Assembly (NCBI GenBank): GCA_036563615.1
Contig: DATCMB010000022.1
Coordinates: 372,001-436,000, forward strand
DNA length: 64,000 bases
Direction of reading: 5' to 3'
Source: Candidatus Binatia bacterium
GTDB lineage: Bacteria; Desulfobacterota; Binatia; UBA12015
Position 1 is the stretch's first letter. Every line of letters begins with the position of its first letter. This document shows positions 47,273 to 56,852 of the stretch, piece by piece. Below the pieces are notes generated by a model, which did no database searches, was not told the DNA's origin, and saw nothing but the letters and a program-made list of their open reading frames with translations. A program made the position numbers and the translations under genes.

Positions 47273-47646
47273 TGCCGGACCGCGCTCGCGCGACGCTGCG
47301 CGCGCTCGCAGCGCTGGTCGGCGGAGCGCTGCTGCTCGCGGCGAGCGCGGCGCGCGCCGATCTCCCGCCGCCGCCGACCGAGCCGCTCATCGGCCCGTTC
47401 AACTTCTGCTACCAGTCGGTCGAGATCTTCCGCTCGCTGAAGCACGGCGACTTCGACTTCTGCCGCCTGCGTCTGCGCTACACCCCGGGCCGCGCCGAAT
47501 GTTTGCGGATCATCATCTCGTCGTGCAATCTTGTCGTCCCGGGGCACCGCAGCAGGGGCGTTCCCGGAGGGCTCGACGGCTTCGCCGAGCGGATCATCTG
47601 CCCACCGGGCCCACCCCCGCCGACGTGCCCGTCGGGGTATTGGTAG
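47272..47646 (+). CDS. Small exported six-cysteine protein
   Basis: 124 residues, not recognised. A signal peptide (LRALAALVGGALLLAASAARA) precedes a mature part with six cysteines (FNFCYQ, FDFCRL, AECLRI, SSCNLV, IICPPG, PTCPSG), enough for three disulfides, and a proline-rich end. The ATG shares one base with the VWA stop (TGATG), so it is probably cotranslated with the AAA+/VWA pair. No lipobox and no membrane segment beyond the signal. A 127-base gap without visible features separates it from mutS. Confidence 0.8.
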   Translation: MPDRARATLRALAALVGGALLLAASAARADLPPPPTEPLIGPFNFCYQSVEIFRSLKHGDFDFCRLRLRYTPGRAECLRIIISSCNLVVPGHRSRGVPGGLDGFAERIICPPGPPPPTCPSGYW

Positions 47647-47773
47647 CGCCGGGAGGAGTGGGGGAGGAGTCGGGAGTGCGACGCGAGTCGGTGTCCTCGC
47701 GCGACCAGCATGACCGTGCGCGGCCGGTAGGGCGCCGAGCGGCGGAGGCCACGCGGAGCGGGCGCGCGCGTCG

Positions 47774-50389
47774 ATGAGCCAGCGTCCCGCCAAGCTCACG
47801 CCGATGCTCGCTCAGTACCTGCGCGTCAAGCAGCAGGTGGGCGACGCCGTGCTCTTCTTCCGCCTCGGCGACTTCTACGAGATGTTCTTCGAGGACGCGG
47901 AGCGCGTGGCACCGCTCCTCGACTTGACGCTCACCTCGCGCAACAAGGACGACCCGAACCCGATCCCGATGTGCGGCGTGCCGCACCACGCGGCGCAGGG
48001 CTACGTGAGCCGCCTGGTCGCGCAGGGTCTGAAGGTCGCGATCTGCGACCAGATCAGCGATCCGCAGAGCTCGCCGGGGCTCGTCGAGCGCGGGCTCACC
48101 CGCATCGTCACGCCGGGCACGGTGCTCGAGGAGGAGGAAGGGCTCGCGAGCAGCGAGCCCGGCTACCTGGTCGCGCTCGGTCGCGGCGCGGACGGGACCG
48201 GCGTCGTGCTGGTCACCGTCGAGGCGTCGACCGGCGAGCTGCGTTGCTGCGAAGCCGCGTCCGCGGCGCTCGCGCGCGAGGAGCTGCTGCGCATCGCGCC
48301 GCGCGAGATCCTGATCCCCGCGGGCGACGAGGTGCTCGGCGAGCTCGCCGCGGCGGGCGGTGCCGCGGTGACGCCGCGCGAGGCGCCGCCCGGCGAGACG
48401 GCAGACGAGGCGGAGCGCGTCCTCGAGCGCTTGCTCGGCGAGTGCGAGGACGCGGCGCGCTTCTCCGAGGCGATGCGCGCGGCGCTGCGCTGCGCGCTCG
48501 CGTACGTCGCGGAGACCGTGCGCGGCGGCCTCGAGCACCTCGCGCCGCCGCAGCTCTACGCGCTCGGCGACCACCTGATGCTCGACGAGCGCACGCGGCG
48601 CAATCTCGCGGTCGTCGAGGGCGCGGCGCGCGGACGGCACGGGTCGCTCTGGTGGGCCATCGATCGCACGGTGACCGCGATGGGCGCGCGTCGCCTGCGC
48701 GACTGGCTGCTCTACCCGCTGCTCGACCTGCAGGCGATCGGCGAGCGGCTCGACGCCGTGGAGGCGCTGGTCGAGTCGCCGGGCTTGCGCGCGGACCTCG
48801 CCGAGGCGCTGCGGCCGATCGGCGACGTCGAGCGGCTCGCGGCGCGCATCGCGCTCGGTCGCGCGGGGCCGCGCGAGCTCGTGCGCCTCGCGCGCGGCCT
48901 CGAGCGCGCGGCCGTCGTGCACGAGCTGCTCGCGGCGGCGCCGCGTCCGGTGCTCCTCGAGCGCGTCGCTGCGGCGGTCGCTCCGCCGCCGGGGCTGGCC
49001 GCGCGCATCGGCAACCTTCTGGTCGACGCGCCGCCGCTCACGGCGGCCGAGGGCGGCGCGATCCGTGCCGGCGCCGACGAGGAGGTCGACCGCCTGCGCG
49101 CGCTGACGCGCGACGCGCAGGCGCTGATCGCCGAGCTCGAGGCGCGCGAGCGCGCCGCGACCGGGATCGCATCGCTCAAGATCCGCTACCAGCGGGTGTT
49201 CGGCTACTTCTTCGAGGTCACCAAGGCGAACCTGAAGAACGTCCCGCCGCACTTCATCCGCCGGCAGACGGTCGCGTCGGGCGAGCGCTACACGAGCCCC
49301 GAGCTGCGCGAGCTTGAGCAGCAGCTCACGACCGCCGACGAGCGCTGCCGCCAGCGCGAGGTCGCGCTGTTCAACGAGCTGCTCGCGGAGGTGCGGACGC
49401 ACGAGGCCGCGCTCGGACGCCTCGCGCGCGAGCTCGCGACGCTCGACGCCGTGCTGAGCCTCGCCACCACCGCGCACGAGAACGGCTACGTGCGACCGCA
49501 GGTGCACGCCGGCACGACGCTCGAGATCCGCGACGGGCGCCATCCGATCGTCGAGAAGACTTCGGCGGCCGGGTGCTTCGTCGCCAACGACACGCTGCTC
49601 GACGAGGAGTCGCAGCAAATCGTGATCTTGACGGGTCCCAACATGGCCGGCAAGAGCACGTACCTGCGTCAGGTCGCGCTGATCGTGCTGCTCGCGCACG
49701 CCGGCAGCTTCGTGCCGGCGGCCGAGGCGAGGATCCCGCTGACCGATCGGATCTGGACGCGCGTCGGCGCCGCGGACGACCTCGTCGCCGGCGACTCGAC
49801 CTTCATGGTCGAGATGAAGGAGACCGCGACGATCCTGCGCAACCTGACGCCGCGCACGCTGGTCGTGCTCGACGAGATCGGACGCGGCACGAGCACCTAC
49901 GACGGCATCGCGATCGCGTGGGCCGTCGCCGAGCACCTGCACGACGCGCAGCCCGCGCCGGGGGCGCGCGTCAAGACGCTGTTCGCGACCCACTTCCACG
50001 AGCTCACGGCGCTCGCCGAGTCGCTGCCCCGGGTGCGCAACTTCTCGGTCGCGGTGCGCGAGTGGAAGGAGGACGTGCTGTTCCTGCGCCGCGTGGTGCC
50101 CGGTCCCGCGAGCCGCAGCTACGGCGTCGCGGTGGCGCGTCTCGCGGGTGTGCCGGAAGCCGTGGTACGCCGCGCACGCGAGGTCCTCCGCGGGCTCGAG
50201 GAGGGCAAGCCGCTCGGCTCGCAGACGGCGTCGCGCGGTCGCGGGCGCAACGACGCGCAGCTCGACCTGTTCGCCGACCCGGCGCAGCGTCTGCGTCGCG
50301 AGCTCGCGGCGCTCGATCCCGACGCGCTGAGCCCGCTGCAGGCGCTGCAGAAGCTGCACGAGCTCGCGCTCCTCGCCCGGGAGGGATAA
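47774..50389 (+). CDS. mutS: DNA mismatch repair protein MutS
   Basis: Recognises mismatches. The 871-residue protein has domain I with the mismatch-stacking motif FYEMF (about residue 36), CGVPHHAAQGYVSRLVAQGL, the clamp and lever domains with KIRYQRVFGYFFEVTKANL, and the ATPase core: Walker A TGPNMAGKSTYLRQVALI (about 620), FMVEMKETATILRN, and VVLDEIGRGTSTYDGIAIAW. Full length (MutS1). With mutL at 32359 it gives a complete MutS/MutL system in one window; no mutH is present. Confidence 0.97.
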   Translation: MSQRPAKLTPMLAQYLRVKQQVGDAVLFFRLGDFYEMFFEDAERVAPLLDLTLTSRNKDDPNPIPMCGVPHHAAQGYVSRLVAQGLKVAICDQISDPQSSPGLVERGLTRIVTPGTVLEEEEGLASSEPGYLVALGRGADGTGVVLVTVEASTGELRCCEAASAALAREELLRIAPREILIPAGDEVLGELAAAGGAAVTPREAPPGETADEAERVLERLLGECEDAARFSEAMRAALRCALAYVAETVRGGLEHLAPPQLYALGDHLMLDERTRRNLAVVEGAARGRHGSLWWAIDRTVTAMGARRLRDWLLYPLLDLQAIGERLDAVEALVESPGLRADLAEALRPIGDVERLAARIALGRAGPRELVRLARGLERAAVVHELLAAAPRPVLLERVAAAVAPPPGLAARIGNLLVDAPPLTAAEGGAIRAGADEEVDRLRALTRDAQALIAELEARERAATGIASLKIRYQRVFGYFFEVTKANLKNVPPHFIRRQTVASGERYTSPELRELEQQLTTADERCRQREVALFNELLAEVRTHEAALGRLARELATLDAVLSLATTAHENGYVRPQVHAGTTLEIRDGRHPIVEKTSAAGCFVANDTLLDEESQQIVILTGPNMAGKSTYLRQVALIVLLAHAGSFVPAAEARIPLTDRIWTRVGAADDLVAGDSTFMVEMKETATILRNLTPRTLVVLDEIGRGTSTYDGIAIAWAVAEHLHDAQPAPGARVKTLFATHFHELTALAESLPRVRNFSVAVREWKEDVLFLRRVVPGPASRSYGVAVARLAGVPEAVVRRAREVLRGLEEGKPLGSQTASRGRGRNDAQLDLFADPAQRLRRELAALDPDALSPLQALQKLHELALLAREG

Positions 50390-50394
50390 CGGAC

Positions 50395-52071
50395 GTGCGT
50401 CGCCTGGCCTCGATCGCGATCCTCGGTGTGCTGCTGGTCGTCGCGGGCGTCGCGGGCGTTGCCGGCGCGCAGCAGGCGGGCGGCGCGCAGGCGCCGAGCG
50501 CGCCGCGGGCGACCGTCGAGCGCATCGCCTGGGAGACGGTCGACGGGCGCGGACGCCTGGTGATCGGCGTGCGCGGCACCGTCGACTACAGCACGCACGT
50601 CGCCGGCGCCGACCCCGCCGCCGGGCTGCCGCCGCGCGCCTACGTCGACCTCCGTCCGGCCGTGATCGGCAAGGACATCGTGCGCGCCCAGCCGGTCGAG
50701 GACGTGCTCGCGCAGCGCATCCGTGTCGGGCAGTTCGACGCCCAGACCGTGCGCGTCGTGGTCGACCTGACGAGCCCGGCGCTGTTCGAGGTCAGCACGA
50801 GCGAGCGCCCGCCGCGGCTCCTGCTGTCGCTGCGTCGCCGCGACGCGCGCCAGCACGTCGCCGTCAAGCAACGGCTCGAGGACACCGAGCGCGTGGCCGC
50901 CGCGCCGCCGCCGCCCGCAGCGGAGGCGAAGCCGCCGGTCGGGAAGGACGCGAAGCCGGGTGCGACCGACGAGAAGCCGTCGGACGCGACGGTCGCGAAG
51001 CCGGAGGAAGGGAGAGAGGCGAAGCCGCCCGCCACCGAGGTCGCGAGCGCGTCGCCCGCGCCCTCGCCGGCGGCGACGCCGGCGCCCGCCGTGGCGCAGG
51101 CGACGCCGGCCACGCGCCGCGAGCCCGCGCCGTCACCCGTCGTGCTGGCCGCGGCGCCGACGGACGCCGAGACGCCGCGCGCGAAGGAGCGCGCGGCGAA
51201 GCCCGCTCCGGCGCCGGCCCGCCCCGAGAGCGAGGCCGCCGCGGAGAAAGGATCCGAGTCGGACGAGAAGCGGGCGACGGAGGTCGCGGCCGTCGCCCGC
51301 ACGGACGCCGCGCGCCGTGCCCCGCGCAGGAAGGGCGACGCCGCTCGCGCGCCGCGCCCGCTGCCGACGCCCACGGTGTGGACGGTGGTGATCGATCCCG
51401 GGCACGGCGGCAAGGACCCCGGCGCGCGCGGCGTCACCGGCGAGGTGGAGAAGAACATCACGCTCGCGGTGTCGAAGCTGGTCGCAGAGAGCCTGTCGCG
51501 CGACCCGAACATCCGCGTCGTGCTGACGCGCACCGACGACACCTACGTCTCGCTCGAGGAGCGCACCGCCATCGCGAATGCGAATGGCGCCGATCTGTTC
51601 GTCTCCGTGCACGCCAACGCGAGCGAGAACCCGCAGCTCGCCGGCATCGAGACCTACACGCTCAACAACACCGACGACCGCGCCACGATCCGGCTCGCCG
51701 CGCTCGAGAACGGGCTCGCGTTCACCGGCGCCACGCCGAGCGAGCCCGACCTGGCCTACATCCTGAGCGACCTCGTGCAGACCGGGAAGGAGGACGAGTC
51801 CGTCGCCGCGGCCCGGGCTGTGCAGAACAGCCTCGTCAGCTATCTTCGTCAGCGATGGAAGGGGGTCCAGAACCTCGGCGTCAAGAAGGGGCCGTTCTAC
51901 GTCCTCGTCGGCGCCTACATGCCGTGTATCCTGGTCGAGACGGCGTTCCTCACCAACGAGACGGAAGGCCAGCGGATCGCCGCGCGGCGCTACCAGATTG
52001 ACGTTGCCGAGGGGATCGCCGAGGGTATTCGTCGCTTCTTCGCGAGCGAGACCGCGAACGCCAACCTGTAG
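50395..52071 (+). CDS. amiC: N-acetylmuramoyl-L-alanine amidase with AMIN domain
   Basis: Periplasmic peptidoglycan hydrolase that cuts the amide between MurNAc and the stem peptide, mainly in daughter-cell separation. The 558-residue protein has a signal peptide (ASIAILGVLLVVAGVAGVAG), an AMIN domain (about 38-150) that targets the envelope, an unusually long Ala/Pro/Lys/Glu linker (about 160-325), and an Amidase_3 zinc domain (VVIDPGHGGKDPGARG with a zinc His; LFVSVHANASENPQLAGIET; CILVETAFLTNETEG with the catalytic Glu). GTG start 5 bases after mutS. Confidence 0.93.
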   Translation: MRRLASIAILGVLLVVAGVAGVAGAQQAGGAQAPSAPRATVERIAWETVDGRGRLVIGVRGTVDYSTHVAGADPAAGLPPRAYVDLRPAVIGKDIVRAQPVEDVLAQRIRVGQFDAQTVRVVVDLTSPALFEVSTSERPPRLLLSLRRRDARQHVAVKQRLEDTERVAAAPPPPAAEAKPPVGKDAKPGATDEKPSDATVAKPEEGREAKPPATEVASASPAPSPAATPAPAVAQATPATRREPAPSPVVLAAAPTDAETPRAKERAAKPAPAPARPESEAAAEKGSESDEKRATEVAAVARTDAARRAPRRKGDAARAPRPLPTPTVWTVVIDPGHGGKDPGARGVTGEVEKNITLAVSKLVAESLSRDPNIRVVLTRTDDTYVSLEERTAIANANGADLFVSVHANASENPQLAGIETYTLNNTDDRATIRLAALENGLAFTGATPSEPDLAYILSDLVQTGKEDESVAAARAVQNSLVSYLRQRWKGVQNLGVKKGPFYVLVGAYMPCILVETAFLTNETEGQRIAARRYQIDVAEGIAEGIRRFFASETANANL

Positions 52072-52080
52072 AACCCGCAG

Positions 52081-54852
52081 ATGCTCGAGACGAGCCGCAT
52101 AGGGCCGGCGACGGCCACCGAGACGCCGCCGCGCTCGCTCGAGCCCCCCGCGCTGCCGACGCTGCCGGACCCCGCCGAGGCCGAGGACCTGCGCACGACG
52201 GCGCGCGACTTCGTCACCGAGACGCGCGAGGCGCTGCGTCGCTGGCACGACGCGGGCGCGAGCGGCGTCGACGTCGTCGAGCGCTTGACCGGCGCGATCG
52301 ACCGCCTCATCGAGTTCCTCTACGAGGCGGCGACGGCGGCCTACCGCCGACGCTACGTGCAGCTCGACCAGCGCTGCGCGGTGCTCGCGCAGGGCGGCTA
52401 CGGGCGCGGCGAGCTCAACCCGTACTCCGACATCGACCTGCTGTTTCTCTACCCGCACAAGGTCACGCCCTACGTCGAGACCGTCAACGAGACGATCCTC
52501 TACACCCTGTGGGACACGCGCCTGCAGGTCGGCTTCGCGGTGCGCAACGTGCGCGAGTGCGTGCGGCTCGCGGCGACGGACCTCAAGATCAAGACCGCGC
52601 TGATCGACGCGCGCTACGTCTGCGGCGACCGTCCGCTCGCCGAGGAGTTCGAGCGCGCGCTCGAGCGTGAGATCAAGCCGCGCGGCACGGCGAAGTTCTT
52701 CCGCGAGAAGCTCGCCGAGAGCGACGCGCGCCACCACGAGTACGGCGACTCGGTCTACCTGCTCGAGCCGCAGATCAAGGAAGGGCAGGGCGGCCTGCGC
52801 GACCTGCACACGGCGCTGTGGATCGCCAAGATCAAATTCAAGGTCGCGAGCCTGCGCGAGCTCGCGGTGAAGGGCGTGATGAACGCGAACGAGCTCGCCG
52901 AGATCGAGCACGCGCGCGACTTCCTGTTCCGCGTGCGCAACGCGATGCACTTCCTCTCCGGCTCGCACCAGGACCAGCTCACCTTCGAGCTGCAGGAGAT
53001 GGTGGCGGAGAACCTCGGCTACACGGCGTCGGAGAACGGCGGCCTCAAGCCGGTGGAGCGCTTCCTCAAGGACTACTACCTGCAGGCGTCGACGGTGACG
53101 CGCTTCGCGCAGGCGATCATCGACCGCTCGGTGAACCCGCCGCGCCCCTACCGCCTGATCGGGCGCATGATGGCGCGCACGATCCGTCCGGGCGTGCAGA
53201 TCGTCGCGGGCGAGCTCGCGGTCACGAATCGCGAGATCTTCGAGGAGAACCCGACCGAGCTCGTGCGGCTGTTCGTCGACTCGCAGCGCCACGCGGTCAA
53301 GCTGTCGTCCGCGCTCGCCGACCTGATCCGCAACAACGCCTGGCGTCTCGGCGACGCCGAGCGCACCGACGATCGCGTCGTCTCGGCGTTCATCCAGATC
53401 CTGCGCTCGCCGTACCGCGTCTACGAGACGCTGCACGAGATGCACAAGCTCGGCGTGCTGTCGCGCATCATCCCCGAGTGGGAGCACCTGCGCTGCCTCG
53501 TGCTGCACGACCTCTACCACATCTACACCGTCGACGAGCACTCGCTGATGGGCATCCGCGAGCTCGAGCGGCTGCGCATGGGCGAGCACGCCGACGCGTC
53601 GCCGCTGCTGACGCAGGTGATGCGCGAGGTCGACAAGGTCGAGCTGCTCTTCCTCGGCATGATGATGCACGACTCGGGCAAGGGGCTCGGCGGCGGACAC
53701 TCCGAGAAGGGCGCGGTGTTCGCGCGCGACCTCGCCGCGCGCCTCAAGCTCAACGAGGACGACGCCAAGGAGCTCGAGTTCCTGGTGCGCAACCACCTCG
53801 TCATGTCGCACCTCGCGCAGCGGCGCGACATCCACGACGACAAGCTGATCCGCGAGTTCGCGCAGCTCGTCGGCACGACCGACACGCTGAAGCGCCTCTA
53901 CCTGCTGACCTACGCCGACATGCGGGCTACCGGCCCCAAGGTCTGGAACAACTGGAAGGACATGCTGCTCTCCGAGACGTACCTGCGCGTCACGGAGGCG
54001 TTCGCGCGCGGGCTCGAGCCGGAGGACCGTCAAGAGCGCATCGCGCGCATCCGCGAGCGCGTGCTCGCCGAGACGCGCAAGACCCGCGGCGAGCAGGCGG
54101 CGCAGGAGTTCGCGCGCTTCGCGGAGAGCATGCCGGACATCTACTTCCTCACCACGCCCGAGACGCTGATGGCGGACCACGCGACGCTCGTGCGCCAGGC
54201 GCGCGAGCAAGGTCTCGCGACCAGCGTCACGCACAATCCGGCGTACGAGTTCAGCGAGTTCACCGTCGCGACCAAGGACCGCCCCGGGTTGTTCGCGATC
54301 CTGACCGGCGTGCTCGCGGCGCGCGGCATGAACATCGTCGGAGCGCGCATCGCGACCTCGAGCGACGGCATCGCGCTCGACGCCTTCCGCGTGTCGCACC
54401 TCGAGCGCCGCGAGGCGGCGCTCGACGACGAGCGCTGGCAGAAGACGCGCGAGCTGCTCGACGACGTGCTCGCCGGCCGCCGCGACCTCGGCGAGGTGAT
54501 GGCGCAGGCCGCGCGTCCGGGGCTGCTCGACCGCAAGCGGCCGCTGCGCGTCCCGACCCGGGTCGAGGTGAGCAACGACGCCTCCGAGAACTACACCGTG
54601 GTCGACGTCTACACGCACGACCGGATCGGCATCCTCTACCGGATCGCGCAGGCGCTCTACGCGCTCGGGCTCGACATCCACCTGGCGAAGATCTCGACCA
54701 ACGTCGACCAGGTGCTCGACGTCTTCTACGTCACCGAGTCGGACGGGACGAAGTCGCAGCGGATCGCGGAGATCGAGGCTCAGGTCGGCGCCGCGCTGCG
54801 CGACGAGACCGAGAGCGGCGCGGAGGCCGCCGCGCCGGCCGCGGGCGCGTGA
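52081..54852 (+). CDS. glnD: [Protein-PII] uridylyltransferase/uridylyl-removing enzyme GlnD
   Basis: Nitrogen sensor that uridylylates PII under nitrogen limitation and reverses this when glutamine is high. The 923-residue protein has the nucleotidyltransferase domain (GGYGRGELNPYSDIDLLFLY, about 105), the PII-uridylyl substrate domain, an HD hydrolase (GMMMHDSGKGLGGGHSEKGA, about 527), and two C-terminal glutamine-sensing ACT domains (KDRPGLFAILTGVLAARGMN about 729; HDRIGILYRIAQALYALGLD about 840). All catalytic motifs are intact. ATG start, 9 bases after the amidase. Confidence 0.96.
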   Translation: MLETSRIGPATATETPPRSLEPPALPTLPDPAEAEDLRTTARDFVTETREALRRWHDAGASGVDVVERLTGAIDRLIEFLYEAATAAYRRRYVQLDQRCAVLAQGGYGRGELNPYSDIDLLFLYPHKVTPYVETVNETILYTLWDTRLQVGFAVRNVRECVRLAATDLKIKTALIDARYVCGDRPLAEEFERALEREIKPRGTAKFFREKLAESDARHHEYGDSVYLLEPQIKEGQGGLRDLHTALWIAKIKFKVASLRELAVKGVMNANELAEIEHARDFLFRVRNAMHFLSGSHQDQLTFELQEMVAENLGYTASENGGLKPVERFLKDYYLQASTVTRFAQAIIDRSVNPPRPYRLIGRMMARTIRPGVQIVAGELAVTNREIFEENPTELVRLFVDSQRHAVKLSSALADLIRNNAWRLGDAERTDDRVVSAFIQILRSPYRVYETLHEMHKLGVLSRIIPEWEHLRCLVLHDLYHIYTVDEHSLMGIRELERLRMGEHADASPLLTQVMREVDKVELLFLGMMMHDSGKGLGGGHSEKGAVFARDLAARLKLNEDDAKELEFLVRNHLVMSHLAQRRDIHDDKLIREFAQLVGTTDTLKRLYLLTYADMRATGPKVWNNWKDMLLSETYLRVTEAFARGLEPEDRQERIARIRERVLAETRKTRGEQAAQEFARFAESMPDIYFLTTPETLMADHATLVRQAREQGLATSVTHNPAYEFSEFTVATKDRPGLFAILTGVLAARGMNIVGARIATSSDGIALDAFRVSHLERREAALDDERWQKTRELLDDVLAGRRDLGEVMAQAARPGLLDRKRPLRVPTRVEVSNDASENYTVVDVYTHDRIGILYRIAQALYALGLDIHLAKISTNVDQVLDVFYVTESDGTKSQRIAEIEAQVGAALRDETESGAEAAAPAAGA

Positions 54853-55790
54853 CGCTCGACGAGCTGATCGACCGCTTCCTCGCGCGGCTGCGCGGCGAGG
54901 TCGGCGTCTCGCCGCACACCTACGCCGCCTACGCCGCGGACCTCGCGCGCTTCGCGGCGTTCGTCCGCGCCCGCTTCGGCATCGAGGACGTGGCGCGCGT
55001 GACGCGCGAGACCGTGCTCGCCTTCCAGGCCGCGGAGGCCGAGCGCGGCGTCGGCGCCCGCTCGCAGGCGCGGCGTCTGTCGGCGCTGCGCGGGCTCTTC
55101 CGCTTCGCGGTCGCGGAGCGCGTGATCCCGGACAGCCCGGTCTCGGACCTGCGCCAGCCGCGGCTGCCGCGCCGGCTGCCGGCGACGCTCGGCGCGTCCG
55201 ACGTGCCGAAGCTGCTCGAAGCCGCCGCGGCGACGCCGACGCCGCTGCGCGACCAGGCGCTGCTCGAGGTGCTCTACGGGGCCGGCGTGCGCGTGAGCGA
55301 GGCGATCTCGCTGCGCGTCGACTGCATCTTCCTCGAGGAGCGCGCGCTGCGCGTCCTCGGCAAGGGCGACAAGGAGCGCGTCGTGCCGCTCGGACGTCCG
55401 GCATGCGCGGCGCTCGCGCGCTACCTCGAGCACGAGCGGCCGCGGCTCGCCCGCGGCGGACGCGCGCCCGAGGCGTTCCTCTCGCCGCGCGGCAAGCGGC
55501 TCACGCGCCAGGCGGTGTTCGCGCTCGTGCGCCGGCTCGCGGCGCGCGCCGGCATCGACGCCCCGCTCTCGCCGCACGGGCTGCGGCACGCGTTCGCGAC
55601 CCACATGGTCGAGCGCGGCGCCGACCTGCGCGTGGTGCAGACCCTGCTCGGGCATGCGAACATCGCGACCACGGAAATCTACACGCACCTGAGCCGCGCG
55701 CACCTGCGCCAGGTCCACGCCGCGCACCATCCGCGCGAGCGGGTCCGCGCGGCGGCGCGACGGGCGAGGGTCGGGGAGGAGCGCGAGTGA
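54849..55790 (+). CDS. xerD: Tyrosine recombinase XerD/XerC
   Basis: Resolves chromosome dimers at dif. The 313 residues have the SAM-like N-terminal domain (SPHTYAAYAADLARFAAFVR) and the catalytic domain with the full tyrosine recombinase set: Arg in YGAGVRVSEAISL, Lys in GKGDKERVVPLG, His-x-x-Arg in SPHGLRHAFATHMVERGADL, His in LLGHANIATTEIYTH and the nucleophile Tyr in the same motif. XerD is favoured over XerC by ATLGASDVPKLLEA, but the two are hard to separate. It is housekeeping, not a mobile-element integrase, from its place in the glnD-trpS operon. GTG start overlaps glnD. Confidence 0.93.
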   Translation: MTLDELIDRFLARLRGEVGVSPHTYAAYAADLARFAAFVRARFGIEDVARVTRETVLAFQAAEAERGVGARSQARRLSALRGLFRFAVAERVIPDSPVSDLRQPRLPRRLPATLGASDVPKLLEAAAATPTPLRDQALLEVLYGAGVRVSEAISLRVDCIFLEERALRVLGKGDKERVVPLGRPACAALARYLEHERPRLARGGRAPEAFLSPRGKRLTRQAVFALVRRLAARAGIDAPLSPHGLRHAFATHMVERGADLRVVQTLLGHANIATTEIYTHLSRAHLRQVHAAHHPRERVRAAARRARVGEERE

Positions 55791-56794
55791 CGGCAGCGAC
55801 GGGCGGCGGACGGAAGGTGGTGGTGAGCGGCATGCGGCCGACGGGCAAGCTGCACCTCGGCCACCTGCTCGGCACGCTGCGCAACTGGGTCTCCCTGCAG
55901 GACCAGTACGACTGCCACTTCTTCGTCGCCGACTGGCACGTCCTGACGACCGACTACGAGCACCCCGCGAAGGTGCCGCCGTTCGTCGACGACATGGTGC
56001 TCGACTGGCTCGCCGCAGGCATCGACCCCGAGCGCTGCGTGATCTTCCGCCAGTCGTCGATCCTCGAGCACGCCGAGCTGGCGCTGCTCTTCGGCATGAT
56101 CACGCCGGTGCCGTGGCTCGAGCGCAACCCGACGTACAAGGAGCAGAAGGAGCAGCTCCAGGACCGCGACCTCTCGACCTACGGCTTCCTCGGCTACCCC
56201 GTGCTGCAGGCGGCGGACATCCTGCTCTACAAGGCCCATTTCGTGCCGGTCGGGGTCGACCAGGTGCCGCACGTCGAGCTGACCCGCGAGATCGCGCGCC
56301 GCTTCAACCACCTCTACGGCGAGGTCCTGCCCGAGCCGCAGGCGCTGCTGTCGCCGACGCCGAAGGTGCCCGGCACCGACGGCCGCAAGATGAGCAAGAG
56401 CTACGGCAACGCGATCTTCCTCGACGAGGAGCCGGAGTCGATCCAGAAGCGGCTCGAGCGCATGGCGACCGATCCGCGCCGCGTGCGCCGCACCGATCCG
56501 GGCGATCCCAAGGACTGCCCGGCGTTCAACCTGCACCAGGTGTACTGCACGCCCGACGAGATCGACTACGTCACGCGCGGCTGCACGACGGCCGGCATCG
56601 GCTGCGTCGAGTGCAAGCGGATCATGATCAAGCACGTGCTCGCCGACCTGGCGCCGCACCGCGAGCGGCGCGCCGAGCTCGCCGCGCGCAAGGGCTACGT
56701 GCGCGACGTCCTCGAGGCCGGGACCGCGCGCGCACGCGAGATCGCCCGGCGCACGATGGAAGAGGTGCGCGCGGCGATGGGCCTCGTCGGCTGA
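55787..56794 (+). CDS. trpS: Tryptophanyl-tRNA synthetase
   Basis: Class I synthetase charging tRNA-Trp. The 335 residues include the HIGH-type motif SGMRPTGKLHLGHLLGTLRN (about 15-34), YGFLGYPVLQAADILLYKAH, VPVGVDQVPHVELTREIARR, and KMSKS in DGRKMSKSYGNAIFL (about 201). A four-cysteine feature (PDCP-like DCPAF, YC, GCTTAGIGC, ECKR) in the anticodon region may bind metal. GTG start overlaps xerD. The trpS-scpA-scpB order is common in deltaproteobacteria. Confidence 0.96.
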   Translation: MTAATGGGRKVVVSGMRPTGKLHLGHLLGTLRNWVSLQDQYDCHFFVADWHVLTTDYEHPAKVPPFVDDMVLDWLAAGIDPERCVIFRQSSILEHAELALLFGMITPVPWLERNPTYKEQKEQLQDRDLSTYGFLGYPVLQAADILLYKAHFVPVGVDQVPHVELTREIARRFNHLYGEVLPEPQALLSPTPKVPGTDGRKMSKSYGNAIFLDEEPESIQKRLERMATDPRRVRRTDPGDPKDCPAFNLHQVYCTPDEIDYVTRGCTTAGIGCVECKRIMIKHVLADLAPHRERRAELAARKGYVRDVLEAGTARAREIARRTMEEVRAAMGLVG

Positions 56795-56852
56795 GGACCG
56801 CGCAGGGTTCACGCGCGCGCGGAATGTGGTAGGAGGCGCGAGGGGGGAGCGG

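Noticed and set aside
47647..47773. Small ORF or promoter in the gap before mutS
   Set aside because: No convincing coding pattern or -35/-10 pair was found; purine-rich GGAGG runs there are not followed by a plausible start.
51133..55404. A 1423-codon open frame on the minus strand opposite the amidase, glnD and xerD
   Set aside because: It is the mirror of codon bias in high-G+C genes; its translation is Arg/Ala/Val/Asp-rich with no domain, and the plus strand carries clear motifs throughout.
54849..55790. Tyrosine recombinase as sign of an integrated mobile element
   Set aside because: Sequence and place (between glnD and trpS with coupled starts) are those of housekeeping XerD; no attachment repeats or cargo genes are visible.
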